This document shows, piece after piece, positions 1-8,806 of a stretch of DNA of 64,000 nt. The notes beneath the pieces are model-generated. The model ran no database searches, was not told the DNA's origin, and saw only the letters and a program-made list of their open reading frames with translations. Both the position numbers and the translations under genes were made by a program. The stretch comes from Alginatibacterium sediminis (GTDB taxonomy: Bacteria; Pseudomonadota; Gammaproteobacteria; Enterobacterales; Celerinatantimonadaceae): positions 1-64,000 of the forward strand of contig NZ_RAQO01000005.1 in NCBI RefSeq assembly GCF_003610775.1, written 5' to 3'. Each line of letters begins with the position of its first letter. Within the stretch, counting starts at the first letter, position 1.

Positions 1-144
1 TCCTTGAAGCAGCTTTGCTGCGCTCTTTCCACTTTCTTTGCTTTCCGCTTCTTTTCCTCTTTTCACCTTGTGACTTGTAACTAAATCGTAAATGTATTTT
101 GCGATATACTAGGCTCGGGAATAGCTCAAATTTTTAGCATTTCC

Positions 145-173
145 TTGAATTATTTCAATAAGCTAGGCAATAT
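145..173 (+). promoter_or_regulatory. candidate sigma-70 promoter for the minor pilin operon
   Basis: A -35-like TTGAAT (145-150) and a -10-like CAATAT (168-173) lie 17 bases apart, about 65 bases before fimT. A second AT-rich element, TATAAA at 180-185, has no good -35. The region before this (1-144) has no gene that I can support. It starts with a short GCAGC/GCTGC hairpin (9-21) followed by a strongly pyrimidine-rich tract to about position 66. Confidence 0.3.
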
Positions 174-237
174 CTACGCTATAAAATGGTATTGCAGATA
201 ATCGCTGTTAACAGACGCGTTTGTAACAAGGAAGGGT

Positions 238-699
238 ATGTTGCCTCGGGGCTTTACATTAATTGAGTTGTTGATAGCGGTAGCTGTTTTGGCTATTACT
301 TTGGCTCTAGCAATTCCAAGTTACTCACTGTTTATTCAAAAAGATGCTGCATCTGCTGGAGCAACTAATTTAAGTCGAACTTTAAATTATGCGCGCTCTG
401 AGGCGGTATCGCGTGATGTCTCGATCACAATTAATCCCGTTAATGCTAATTGGCATGAAGGTTGGGTGATCAACGAAGGCGTTAATGTTGTTCGTAATAT
501 TCAAAGTGCTGATAGTCGTTTGGTGTATGTTGGAGCCCCTGCCAGCGTAGAGTATTTACCCACGGGTTTTGTTAATATAACCCCTGGTACTGAATTGCAG
601 TGGACGATAACCCCTAACGAATGTGTCTCTGAAGCGATTCGCCGAATTTCTCTCAATGCCCTTGGGCGCGTTAAAGTAGAAACTCTCTCATGTCCCTAG
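238..699 (+). CDS. fimT: type IV minor pilin, FimT/GspH family
   Basis: This is a type IV pilus minor pilin, inferred to help prime pilus assembly at the inner membrane. The 153-residue protein has a very short leader ending in Gly5, followed by FTLIELLIAV. That is the class III prepilin site cut and methylated by PilD, with Glu5 of the mature chain present. A hydrophobic helix follows to about residue 27. The C-terminal part fits the GspH/FimT fold (conserved LNALGRV near the end). An AAGGAAGGG ribosome site precedes the ATG. It is the first gene of the fimT-pilV-pilW-pilX-pilY1-pilE cluster and overlaps pilV by 10 bases. Confidence 0.88.
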   Translation: MLPRGFTLIELLIAVAVLAITLALAIPSYSLFIQKDAASAGATNLSRTLNYARSEAVSRDVSITINPVNANWHEGWVINEGVNVVRNIQSADSRLVYVGAPASVEYLPTGFVNITPGTELQWTITPNECVSEAIRRISLNALGRVKVETLSCP

Positions 700-1124
700 A
701 TAAAGCTAAATTCAATTCCAAGCAGCAAGGCTATACTTTACTGGAAGTACTGATCTCTATGGTCATTCTTGCTATTGGCTTACTTGGAATGGCGGCTATG
801 ATGCTAAATAGTATTAAGAGTAATCAAGGGGCTTTACATCGAAGTGAAGCAACTTTGTATGCTTATGAAGTTCTTGATCTTATGCGGGCAAACCGCACGG
901 CAGCAGAAGCGGGTGACTATAACATCGCCATCGGAGCATCATCAGCCCGTTCGACTATCGCCGAAATTGACTTAGATAATTGGAAGGATAGCTTGTCGCA
1001 ATTGCCCTTAGGTGATGGATCAATCTCTCAAAGTGGTGGAATTGCCACAATCACTGTGCAATGGGATGAGTCGCGCATGCAGGGCGGTGCTATTCAAAAT
1101 TTTGTATATATGGCGGAGTATTAA
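690..1124 (+). CDS. pilV: type IV pilus minor pilin PilV
   Basis: PilV is a minor pilin of the priming complex under the pilus tip. The 144-residue protein starts with about 14 polar residues ending in Gly, then YTLLEVLISM, a prepilin cleavage site with Glu5. A hydrophobic segment follows (LAIGLLGMAAMML), as is typical of PilV. The motif LDLMRANR after the helix is also usual in this family. The start overlaps the end of fimT, which suggests translational coupling. The stop lies one base before the GTG of pilW. Confidence 0.87.
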   Translation: MSLDKAKFNSKQQGYTLLEVLISMVILAIGLLGMAAMMLNSIKSNQGALHRSEATLYAYEVLDLMRANRTAAEAGDYNIAIGASSARSTIAEIDLDNWKDSLSQLPLGDGSISQSGGIATITVQWDESRMQGGAIQNFVYMAEY

Positions 1125-1125
1125 A

Positions 1126-2214
1126 GTGCCAAGATATGGTTTAAGGCGCATTGCTGGTGTTGGTTTAGTTGAATTAATGATTGCGATGGCATTAGCTATG
1201 GTGTTGATGTTAGGCATTATTCAAGTATACATTCCGAGCCTTAAAACCAATGATGTAAATCGTGGTGTATCGCAAGTACAGGAAAAAGCACGTTATTTGA
1301 CGCAAATTCTGGCTAAGGATATTCGCATGGCAGGCTATTCAGGCTGTATGACCCGTGCGGATATCGAAGTCGATAATGTACTTAACCATGCTGGGAGTGC
1401 CGCTTGGGAATATGAGAATGATCTCTATTCAATTTTGGTCAACGGTACGCTACCGACCGGCGGGGCTGGCATCCCTAATTTGAACAGCTTACTTGCGAGT
1501 GATGCAACCCCTACTGATGGCAATTCTCTGTTGTTGTTTAGTTCTGCAATTGGTGATGCAATCTCTCTGTTGCCACCAAAGCAAGGTGCTAACCTTACGG
1601 TGAGCGATAATGGTGATACTTCGCGGGCGTGTAGCGGTGGGGGGAACTCTATTGGAGGGTTCTGTATCGGTGATATTGTTATGCTGGCTGATTGTTCTAA
1701 AGCTAAAATATTTCAAGCGACCAACGTTAATATTGTGGCTAGTAATGTACGCATTGAACATGCGGCGTCGGGTACTCCGGGAAATTCAACGACCTCCTGG
1801 GGAGATAATACCGGTGATTTGTATAGTGGTGATTCAGAACTTATTCGCAAAACCACGTTAACCTATTTTGTGGCTAATAATGTCGATGGTGTTTCTAGTT
1901 TATTTCGCAAATCCGACAATGATACAGCCTTAGAGCTGGCGAGCAATGTGTATAGTTTTCGCACGCTCTATGGGGTTGATACTGTGGGACAAAAACAAGT
2001 GACGGTCTACCAAGATGAAGCCTCTGTTAGCAATTGGGATGACGTGATATCAGTGCGCATCGAGTTGTTAATTGGTAGCGATGAAACGGGCTTACTTGAT
2101 GAGCCACAGCGCTTTAGTTTGAACTTTGGTAATCAAGCTGAAGCAGCTATGGCTGATACCCGTTATTACCAGATGGTGCGCAGCACTGTTGTACTTCGAA
2201 ATCGGACGTTCTAG
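1126..2214 (+). CDS. pilW: type IV pilus minor pilin PilW
   Basis: PilW is a larger minor pilin and a partner of PilV and PilX in the tip-priming complex. I chose the GTG at 1126, one base after the pilV stop. GGAG (1115-1118) sits seven bases before it, and the protein then begins with a short leader followed by GVGLVELMIAMALAMVLMLG, a prepilin site with Glu5. A longer reading from 1012 would put over 30 unrelated residues ahead of the leader and overlap pilV heavily. The 362-residue length fits PilW. The long polar C-terminal part has paired cysteines (for example in SRACSGGG and GGFCIGD). The stop TAG overlaps the GTG of pilX by one base. Confidence 0.87.
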   Translation: MPRYGLRRIAGVGLVELMIAMALAMVLMLGIIQVYIPSLKTNDVNRGVSQVQEKARYLTQILAKDIRMAGYSGCMTRADIEVDNVLNHAGSAAWEYENDLYSILVNGTLPTGGAGIPNLNSLLASDATPTDGNSLLLFSSAIGDAISLLPPKQGANLTVSDNGDTSRACSGGGNSIGGFCIGDIVMLADCSKAKIFQATNVNIVASNVRIEHAASGTPGNSTTSWGDNTGDLYSGDSELIRKTTLTYFVANNVDGVSSLFRKSDNDTALELASNVYSFRTLYGVDTVGQKQVTVYQDEASVSNWDDVISVRIELLIGSDETGLLDEPQRFSLNFGNQAEAAMADTRYYQMVRSTVVLRNRTF

Positions 2215-2630
2215 TGAAATCTTTTAAACATCAAGATGGTATGATTTTGGTTACAAGCCTCATTTTTTTGGTGATGCTAACTATTATTGCCTTGGTATCG
2301 ATGCAAGACGCCACCATTCAAGAGAAAATGGCCGGCAATAGTCGTGACTATAACTTAGCCTTTCAAGCCGCTGAATCAGGATTACGTAAAGCCGAAGAGA
2401 TAGCTCGCCTGACGCAACCGACTTCAACGGCTACTGGTACGTTTATGCTCGATGCCATGTTTAAGCATCAAAGCACGTATAATATAGATCGAACAGAAAT
2501 TCAACAACGAACAATGCAAGACCTTGAAGCTGGGGTAGTTAGTCCTGCGTCGTTTGTTTATCGTATTGAATCTTCTGGGGCAGGGCCTGGTAGTGCCAAT
2601 GTTGTGCTGCAAAGCACCTATATGGATTAA
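2214..2630 (+). CDS. pilX: type IV pilus minor pilin PilX
   Basis: This is a PilX-type minor pilin of 138 residues. The N-terminus (KHQDGMILVTSLIFLVMLTI) has the PilX/PilX_N character: the prepilin glycine is followed by a hydrophobic stretch without the canonical Glu5. It continues with MQDATIQEKMAGN and LAFQAAESGLRKAE, which are hallmark PilX segments. The GTG start overlaps the pilW stop in a TAGTG arrangement, so reinitiation is likely. Six bases separate it from pilY1, its usual partner. Confidence 0.85.
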   Translation: MKSFKHQDGMILVTSLIFLVMLTIIALVSMQDATIQEKMAGNSRDYNLAFQAAESGLRKAEEIARLTQPTSTATGTFMLDAMFKHQSTYNIDRTEIQQRTMQDLEAGVVSPASFVYRIESSGAGPGSANVVLQSTYMD

Positions 2631-2636
2631 CGTTTA

Positions 2637-5600
2637 ATGAATATACGAAAGATGAAACGAATCAAATGGCTACTATTTAGTTTTCTCTACAGTTTTGGTA
2701 GCGTTCAAGCTGCTGTTGATATCGCAAAATCGCCTTTGTTTCTAGCGCAGGGTGTTGATCCTAACATTATGCTGGTCTGGGATGATTCCGGCTCTATGCA
2801 AGAAGAAATGATGCCAAATACGGTAGAAAGAAAGTTTGGAGGAAAGCGAATCCATTTTATCTTCCCGACAACCGTAGCAAACATATATTTGGCGTCGAAT
2901 AAAGGTAGTCATATCATTACCTATCACCCGGATGATATTCGCAATATTTATAGTCGCTCTCCGCACAACAATAAAATTTATTATGATCCGGAAGCTTATT
3001 ACCCGCCGTGGATCAAAGCGGATGGAACTATCTACCCCAATGCTCCAGCCACAGCCGCACCAACAAATCCAGAGAACTCGTCAGCAGGAACTCGAAACCT
3101 AACTTCTCTCAACAGCGCTAGTGGAGTTGATGGTGTATATAACAAAGATTCAGAAGCAGGTTTTGGTGGGACCACGGATATTGGATATGCGGGCCAGTTT
3201 GCAGGTAGTTATCAGTTCTGGCCTTCATTTTATTATCGATACGACGGCGTAGATGGTGATAATACCCAAGAAACCACGGCGACTAATTACACTCGTATCG
3301 ACATTTGTCCAAGTAATCCGCCAAAGGATCCAAACGATGCAAGTGTAGATGCTTGCACTCAAACCACATATCCCAAGTATGAGAATCGTGTTGATTGTGC
3401 TGGTACTAGTTGTACTTATGATGAAGAAATTCAAAATTATGCAAACTGGTATACGTATTACCGGTCGCGCGCGCTAATGGCTCGTGGTGCAATTGGTTAT
3501 GCACTTAGCGATTTAACCGGTGAAACTAGAATTGGATATGCTTCGCTTAATCACCGTTCTGGCAATAGCTATACAGGTATCACAGATTGCGCAGTGAATA
3601 TGAACTCGATTGCATGTGGCGTTCGTCCTTTTTCCGGAACTGACAAATCTAAATTCTATGATTTGCTATACAAAACTCGTGTTTACGCTTCTCATGGGAC
3701 GCATAGTCCGCGAGCTCTTAGAGAAGTTGGAGACTATTTCAAAGTTACTAATTCTACCGGGCCTTGGTCTGATCAGCCTGGAGTCAGTGATCCAACTGAG
3801 ACTTTAGAAGACCAAGTCACGTGTAGAAAAAACTTTGCAATTGTGACAACAGATGGTTATTGGAACAATTCGCATAGCTATTCGGCTACTGATGACGCTA
3901 TCGAATCTGCTGGCCCTCTTATCGATGGTATTTCTCGATATTCACCGGTTAGGCCCTACAAAACCGCGGGTAGTAATACTGTCAATGGCAGTACGCTTGC
4001 CGATGTTGCTACTTATTATTGGAGTAATGATTTACGTGGTGACATGACTAACAATGTTGCAGCCACTTCAGAAAACCCTGCTTTTTGGCAACACATGGTA
4101 ACCTATGGGGTCGGCTTTGGGGTCGGTGGAACAATAAGTTTACCAAATGACTTGGTCGCTCTTACGGATGGAAGTAAAGATTGGCCCTTAGTCACGGGCA
4201 CCGGTGAAACTACTGACAAAATTGATGACCTACTGCATGCAACTTTGAATAGCCGCGGGGAATACTTTAGTGCTGACAACCCTAGTTCATTAGCTGATGC
4301 ACTATCAAATGCGCTATCTAGTATTGCCGCTCAAGTCGCATCATCGACAGCAGGTTCAACCAACACATCTTCAATATCAACGCTCACCAAGCTTTATCGC
4401 GCCGAATTTAATAGTAGCGACTGGACTGGGGATATACTTGCTTATCCGATAAATAGTGATGGAAGTATTGGCGATATCGCTGATGGTTGGAAAGCATCTG
4501 ATATGTTACCCGATCATGCTGACAGAGAAATATTCACCTATGGCACGAGCTCAGGAGTTGAATTTATATGGGGGGCGACTGGTCTCGATAGCGTGATTAG
4601 TAATGCCCTCAATCAGGATATTTCCGGTACTGTTGATAATCTTGGTGAAGCTCGATTGAATTATCTACGAGGAGATACCTCAAACAGCAGTTTCCGCAAC
4701 CGTTCAACCTTGATTGGTGACATCGTAAATTCTAATCCTACGTATGTAGAACAAGGCGACTTTGGTTATGCCTCTGGCTTTAGTGGACTTAGCACATCTG
4801 AAAAATCTAGTTATGCACTTTGGCGAGCAACATCTGACTATGTAGACCGCTCTAACATGCTTTATTTTGGAGCAAACAATGGCATGATGCACGGCATAAA
4901 CGCAGACACAGGCGTCGAACTTTTTGCCTATGTGCCTCGAAATGCCATCGTAAACACTAGTGGTAGCAGCCAAGACAATATAAGCGCGCTGACTTCTCCG
5001 AATTACAACCATCGCTATTATGTCGATGCCAATGCAAGGGTGGCTGATGCAAACATTGGTACAGGCTCGCCTGAATGGACCAGCGTCTTGGTTTCCACCT
5101 TAGGTGGCGGTGGACGAGGCGTGTTTGCATTAGATGTGGGAACACCAGACTCATTTGGAACTGATAATGTGCTTTGGGAAATAAATAGTGCCGTAAAGAG
5201 TTCAGTTGATTATTTGGGCAGTGTTACGGGCGATACCGCTATTGGAAAAACGGCTAGTGGAGACTGGGTTGCTATTGTTCCAAATGGATATAACAGTGAC
5301 ACCCATACCGCAGCGCTAGTTGTCTTAGACTTAACAGACGGCAGTGTTAAGCAAATTCTCGATACTAAAGTTGGTGATGCGAGTAATCCCAATGGCTTAA
5401 GTAGTGTATTGGCCGTTGATACTAATTCAGATAAGCTCATCGACGCTGTCTATGCCGGGGACTTGCAAGGCAATATGTGGAAGTTCGACTTGTCTGCCAA
5501 TAACTCTAATTCTTGGGAAGTTGCCTATGGAAACTCTAGCACCCCTGAATCACTATATCAGGCCTGTGATGGTACTTGCTCGTCAAGTACATGGCGTCCT

Positions 5601-6341
5601 ATAACGGCTAAACCACGGGCTATTGCTCATCCCCATGGTGGTGTAATGGTGTTATTTGGCAGTGGTAGTTTTTTCCGAGATGACGATATTACAGCTTCAC
5701 GAGTGGAAGCGATGTACGGCATATGGGATAACGGCGCAGTTGTTAGCCCGGTAAATTTACAAGAACAAACCATCATTTATGAGAAAACCGCCTCTGACGT
5801 TGAAACCAGCGATGGAACGTCAATCTATGATATTCGCACCGTCAGCGACACCAAGGTGACTTACCCAAGCCAAAAAGGTTGGTATTTAAACGTAATTAGT
5901 CCTCATTCAGTGGATAGTAGCGACAATATTATTCTGACCGGTGAACGTATTGTTGATGATATTCAGGTACATAAAGGTCGAGCAATTTTCACCACCATCA
6001 TTCCTTCTAGTGCAGAGTGTGAAAGTGGAGGGGATTCATGGTTAATGGAAATCGATCCGATCAACGGTTCACGTCTTAACTACAATGTTATCGATGTGAA
6101 TGGAGATGGCTCGGTGTCTGGCGGGGATTACATAAATATTGCAGCGGATGGAGAAGATGCTATTTGGGTACCCGCATCTGGTCGTAAATCTGACCAAATT
6201 GAAAGCTCTCCGGTTATCATCGAAGCAGCTGATGGCAGTAAAGAGTTCAAGTATATCAGCGGCACCAATGGTATATCGACCGTTGTAGAGTCTACATTTG
6301 ACGAAAATAGCGGGCGAATGTCATGGCGACAAGTCAATTAA
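2637..6341 (+). CDS. pilY1: PilY1 pilus tip adhesin / mechanosensor
   Basis: PilY1 is the large pilus tip-associated protein that antagonises pilus retraction through calcium binding and contributes to adhesion and surface sensing. The 1234-residue protein has a signal peptide (about residues 1-26). It then has a von Willebrand A-like segment starting with VWDDSGSM (residues 47-54), a MIDAS-type metal site. The C-terminal half (about residue 690 on) is the conserved PilY1 beta-propeller, with WRPITAKPRAI and GVMVLFGSGSFF. Two EF-hand-like acidic loops are visible: DTNSDKLID, the position of the known PilY1 calcium loop, and DVNGDGSVSGGD near the C-terminus. An RGD tripeptide lies in YLRGDTSNSS. 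Asparagine- and serine-rich stretches and several cysteine pairs suit an exposed protein. Confidence 0.92.
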   Translation: MNIRKMKRIKWLLFSFLYSFGSVQAAVDIAKSPLFLAQGVDPNIMLVWDDSGSMQEEMMPNTVERKFGGKRIHFIFPTTVANIYLASNKGSHIITYHPDDIRNIYSRSPHNNKIYYDPEAYYPPWIKADGTIYPNAPATAAPTNPENSSAGTRNLTSLNSASGVDGVYNKDSEAGFGGTTDIGYAGQFAGSYQFWPSFYYRYDGVDGDNTQETTATNYTRIDICPSNPPKDPNDASVDACTQTTYPKYENRVDCAGTSCTYDEEIQNYANWYTYYRSRALMARGAIGYALSDLTGETRIGYASLNHRSGNSYTGITDCAVNMNSIACGVRPFSGTDKSKFYDLLYKTRVYASHGTHSPRALREVGDYFKVTNSTGPWSDQPGVSDPTETLEDQVTCRKNFAIVTTDGYWNNSHSYSATDDAIESAGPLIDGISRYSPVRPYKTAGSNTVNGSTLADVATYYWSNDLRGDMTNNVAATSENPAFWQHMVTYGVGFGVGGTISLPNDLVALTDGSKDWPLVTGTGETTDKIDDLLHATLNSRGEYFSADNPSSLADALSNALSSIAAQVASSTAGSTNTSSISTLTKLYRAEFNSSDWTGDILAYPINSDGSIGDIADGWKASDMLPDHADREIFTYGTSSGVEFIWGATGLDSVISNALNQDISGTVDNLGEARLNYLRGDTSNSSFRNRSTLIGDIVNSNPTYVEQGDFGYASGFSGLSTSEKSSYALWRATSDYVDRSNMLYFGANNGMMHGINADTGVELFAYVPRNAIVNTSGSSQDNISALTSPNYNHRYYVDANARVADANIGTGSPEWTSVLVSTLGGGGRGVFALDVGTPDSFGTDNVLWEINSAVKSSVDYLGSVTGDTAIGKTASGDWVAIVPNGYNSDTHTAALVVLDLTDGSVKQILDTKVGDASNPNGLSSVLAVDTNSDKLIDAVYAGDLQGNMWKFDLSANNSNSWEVAYGNSSTPESLYQACDGTCSSSTWRPITAKPRAIAHPHGGVMVLFGSGSFFRDDDITASRVEAMYGIWDNGAVVSPVNLQEQTIIYEKTASDVETSDGTSIYDIRTVSDTKVTYPSQKGWYLNVISPHSVDSSDNIILTGERIVDDIQVHKGRAIFTTIIPSSAECESGGDSWLMEIDPINGSRLNYNVIDVNGDGSVSGGDYINIAADGEDAIWVPASGRKSDQIESSPVIIEAADGSKEFKYISGTNGISTVVESTFDENSGRMSWRQVN

Positions 6342-6361
6342 GTACAAAGAGATAGTAGATT

Positions 6362-6763
6362 ATGGTTACTAAGAAAAAAGGTTTTAGCTTAATTGAGTTG
6401 ATGGTTGCAGTGGCCATTGTGGCTATTGTGGCCTCTGTAGCCTATCCCAGTTATCGTGAATTTGTGGCTAGCTCAAAGCGTAGTAAGGCTAAAATTTCTT
6501 TGCTTGAACTAGCCCAGTTTATGGAACGTCATTACACGGCAAACTTTAGCTATGTTGGTGCAACCCTGCCGTATGCAGAGGTCCCCACCGATCAGAGCAC
6601 TAAGTACTATGATGTTAGTCAAAGTGCTGCTGCCACAACCTATAGCATTACCTTGACCCGTAAAGGTGTTATGGCAGCCGATGCCTGTGGTAATTTTTCG
6701 ATAAACCAAGCCGGAGTAACGTCAGTCTCGGGGGCTAGCCGCACCCTTGATGAGTGTTGGTAA
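6362..6763 (+). CDS. pilE: type IV minor pilin PilE
   Basis: PilE is the last gene of the minor pilin cluster. The 133-residue protein has a seven-residue leader with lysines ending in Gly7, then FSLIELMVAVAIVAIVASVAYPSY, an ideal prepilin peptidase site with Glu5 of the mature pilin. Two cysteines near the C-terminus (DACGNF and DECW) form the usual D-region disulfide. It is short and follows pilY1 by 20 bases, so I read it as the minor pilin PilE and not as the major pilin. Its last 42 bases overlap the 3' end of the transporter gene on the other strand. Confidence 0.87.
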   Translation: MVTKKKGFSLIELMVAVAIVAIVASVAYPSYREFVASSKRSKAKISLLELAQFMERHYTANFSYVGATLPYAEVPTDQSTKYYDVSQSAAATTYSITLTRKGVMAADACGNFSINQAGVTSVSGASRTLDECW

Positions 6764-7651
6764 GTGGAATGCTTTAAACCAGCGCTGTGGCATAAACACC
6801 AGTAGGTTTCCGAGGAGGACCGATATTAATCCCAATATCGCAATAGGACTCCACTGGTAGCCTTCTAGCAAGCTCGATATCCCTAAGGCAACGACAGGAA
6901 ACATCACCGTGCAGTAAGCAGCTTTAGCGGCCCCTATGCGACCAACCAAACTTAGATATAAGCTAAAGCCCACAACCGATCCTATAATCGCCAGATATAA
7001 CAGGCTGGCGAAGTATTGCTGTTCAAGGTGCAAACTAAAACTTGCACCTGTTAGATACGACCACAATGCCAGCAGTATCGTGCCGTAAGCCATACCATAT
7101 GCATTGACTGACAATACTGAAAGACCGCTTTGTTGCTGCTTGGCCGAAAGCAAATTGCCGATCGAAAAGCAGTACGTGCCAGCTAGTGCCAAGCCTAAGC
7201 CGACAAAAATTTCACTTGGTTGACTAGACTGGGATATTTGCGGATAGAACATGGCGCTTAAGCCCAGAACTCCCAACATAGCACCAAAACCTGCACTGCG
7301 GCTGATGGTTTGCCCTTGGAAAACACGTAGGTTCAGCAAGTTCATAACCGTTGCTAGCGAGAACACGATCGATATTAGTCCACTAGGGATGGTTAAAGCA
7401 GCGTGATAAAACAGCATGAAATTGCAGCTAAACAACAGCATACCAATCGCAAGGCAACTGAGGTGCTGCTTAAAGCTAATGCGTTGAAGTTTGCCAAACA
7501 AGCCTAAGCCAAGTAACAAGAGTAAGGCTGCAATGCCAAAACGATACATAATGGAGATGCTAATCGGGACTTCGCCAACTTGATAGGCAATTGCCACCCA
7601 AGTGGTTCCCCAAATGATAACCGTAAATATATAAATAAGTGTGGTGAGCAT
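6722..7651 (-). CDS. EamA/DMT-superfamily transporter
   Basis: This is an inner-membrane transporter of the drug/metabolite (EamA) superfamily, with unknown substrate. About ten hydrophobic segments in two related halves are visible. The first half starts with VIIWGTTWVAI, the W-G-(S/T)-xx motif typical of EamA repeats. The second half carries GSVVGFSLYLSLVGRIGAAKAAY, also characteristic. I prefer the ATG at 7651. A TTG twelve bases further upstream is possible but has no better ribosome site. The gene converges on pilE and the two coding ends overlap by 42 bases. Confidence 0.82.
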   Translation of the reverse strand: MLTTLIYIFTVIIWGTTWVAIAYQVGEVPISISIMYRFGIAALLLLLGLGLFGKLQRISFKQHLSCLAIGMLLFSCNFMLFYHAALTIPSGLISIVFSLATVMNLLNLRVFQGQTISRSAGFGAMLGVLGLSAMFYPQISQSSQPSEIFVGLGLALAGTYCFSIGNLLSAKQQQSGLSVLSVNAYGMAYGTILLALWSYLTGASFSLHLEQQYFASLLYLAIIGSVVGFSLYLSLVGRIGAAKAAYCTVMFPVVALGISSLLEGYQWSPIAILGLISVLLGNLLVFMPQRWFKAFHLPTLIKGAASPRD

Positions 7652-7830
7652 AATCCATCGCAAGGTGTTGGCTAAGTCCCATCCTAACAGAGCTTTTGCG
7701 CATCAGCAGTGGGTTTTAGTACCGCAAACGTATATGGCCGGGCAGAACTTAGTTCAAACACGACTTTTCAATAGCTTAGCGCTGTGCTTTAGGCTATTTT
7801 TAAACAATCATTACAGTGGAGCTAGGCACA

Positions 7831-8670
7831 ATGAGCCGCAAAATTTCAACCTCGGCATTGGCTAAAAAACATGGTTTGAGCGCCAAACAGATGTTTCAAC
7901 GCTTTGAAAGTGCGTCGTTTATCCAACGTATAGACGAGCATTGGCAACTTACTAATGCCGGAATTATCGCCGGTGGCGAAATGAAAAACCACTCCAAATA
8001 TGGCGAGTACGTGGCGTGGCCAGAGGCGCTTAGCCTTGAGCAAATCAATGCGGTTTCGAGTGAGCGTGCCAAGTCTTTGAGCGCCACCGCTATTGGCAAG
8101 CATTTTGTGATATCCCCAATTAAGGTTAATCACTTATTGGCCGAATTAGGCTGGTTAGAAAAGTCGATTAAAGGCTGGAAAGTCAGTGCGCAGGGGCTAC
8201 GAGTTGGCGGCATACAAAACGAGGATGAACACTCAGGGATCCCCTTTGTTACCTGGCCTGGTCGTATTCTGGATAACATCAGTTTAACCAGTCTAATTGA
8301 GAACGTTCTTGAAACAAACGATAACGCTGTGTATCCCCCGCAAGGTAAATACCGAGCGATTGACGGTCATTTTCTTGCATCTCAAGCTGAGCTCAGTATA
8401 GATAATTGGCTCTACCTTGCCCTGATTAGGCATGCCACGCAAAGACGTTTGCCGATCGACGAAACGCTTTATGCTGGTTTTTATCTACCGGATGCCAAGC
8501 TATATATAGAGTATTGGGACAGCACCCAAACCAGTGATGACGATACCCTGAAAAAAGAGGCGTATTACAAGCACGGTTTTAACCTGATTGAACTAAGCGC
8601 TGACGATATTCAGAACCTTGATGAAGTGCTGCCGCGACAGTTACTGAAATACGGTATTCAAGCCTATTAG
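7831..8670 (+). CDS. unrecognised protein: two winged-helix-like repeats plus nuclease-like C-terminal domain
   Basis: I do not recognise a named family with certainty. The 279-residue protein starts at the ATG at 7831; GGAG at 7818-7821 supports it over an upstream GTG. Residues 1-66 and about 84-145 look like two copies of one unit: a helix-turn-helix-like stretch (LAKKHGLSAKQMFQRF; IGKHFVISPIKVNHLL), then W-x-(L/V)-(T/S)-x2-G-x3-GG, then Y/F-V-x-WP. Residues about 172-279 resemble a PD-(D/E)XK-type fold: SQAELSIDNWLY (Glu187), a strand pair FYLP...LYIEYW (Glu227) and a C-terminal KKEAYYKHGFNLIEL helix-strand. The acidic residue expected before FYLP is Gly217 here. A DNA-binding or DNA-cleaving role is inference only. 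It is a single gene, not part of an operon. Confidence 0.6.
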   Translation: MSRKISTSALAKKHGLSAKQMFQRFESASFIQRIDEHWQLTNAGIIAGGEMKNHSKYGEYVAWPEALSLEQINAVSSERAKSLSATAIGKHFVISPIKVNHLLAELGWLEKSIKGWKVSAQGLRVGGIQNEDEHSGIPFVTWPGRILDNISLTSLIENVLETNDNAVYPPQGKYRAIDGHFLASQAELSIDNWLYLALIRHATQRRLPIDETLYAGFYLPDAKLYIEYWDSTQTSDDDTLKKEAYYKHGFNLIELSADDIQNLDEVLPRQLLKYGIQAY

Positions 8671-8738
8671 CTAACGGGGTAATCGTCTGTACGATAGAAA
8701 AGCCAGCTCGCGAACGTTATTCGATAGGCTTCAAATGA

Positions 8739-8773
8739 ATAAACGCCAACTACTGAACCAGTGTGGCGTTTAT
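8739..8773. terminator. hairpin between convergent genes, possible bidirectional terminator
   Basis: A perfect 10-bp inverted repeat, ATAAACGCCA (8739-8748) and TGGCGTTTAT (8764-8773), with a 15-base loop lies between the two convergent genes. There is no clean T-run on either side, so intrinsic termination is only likely, not certain. Confidence 0.45.
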
Positions 8774-8806
8774 CATTACTAATGAATCAATAAAATAAAC
8801 TATCGT

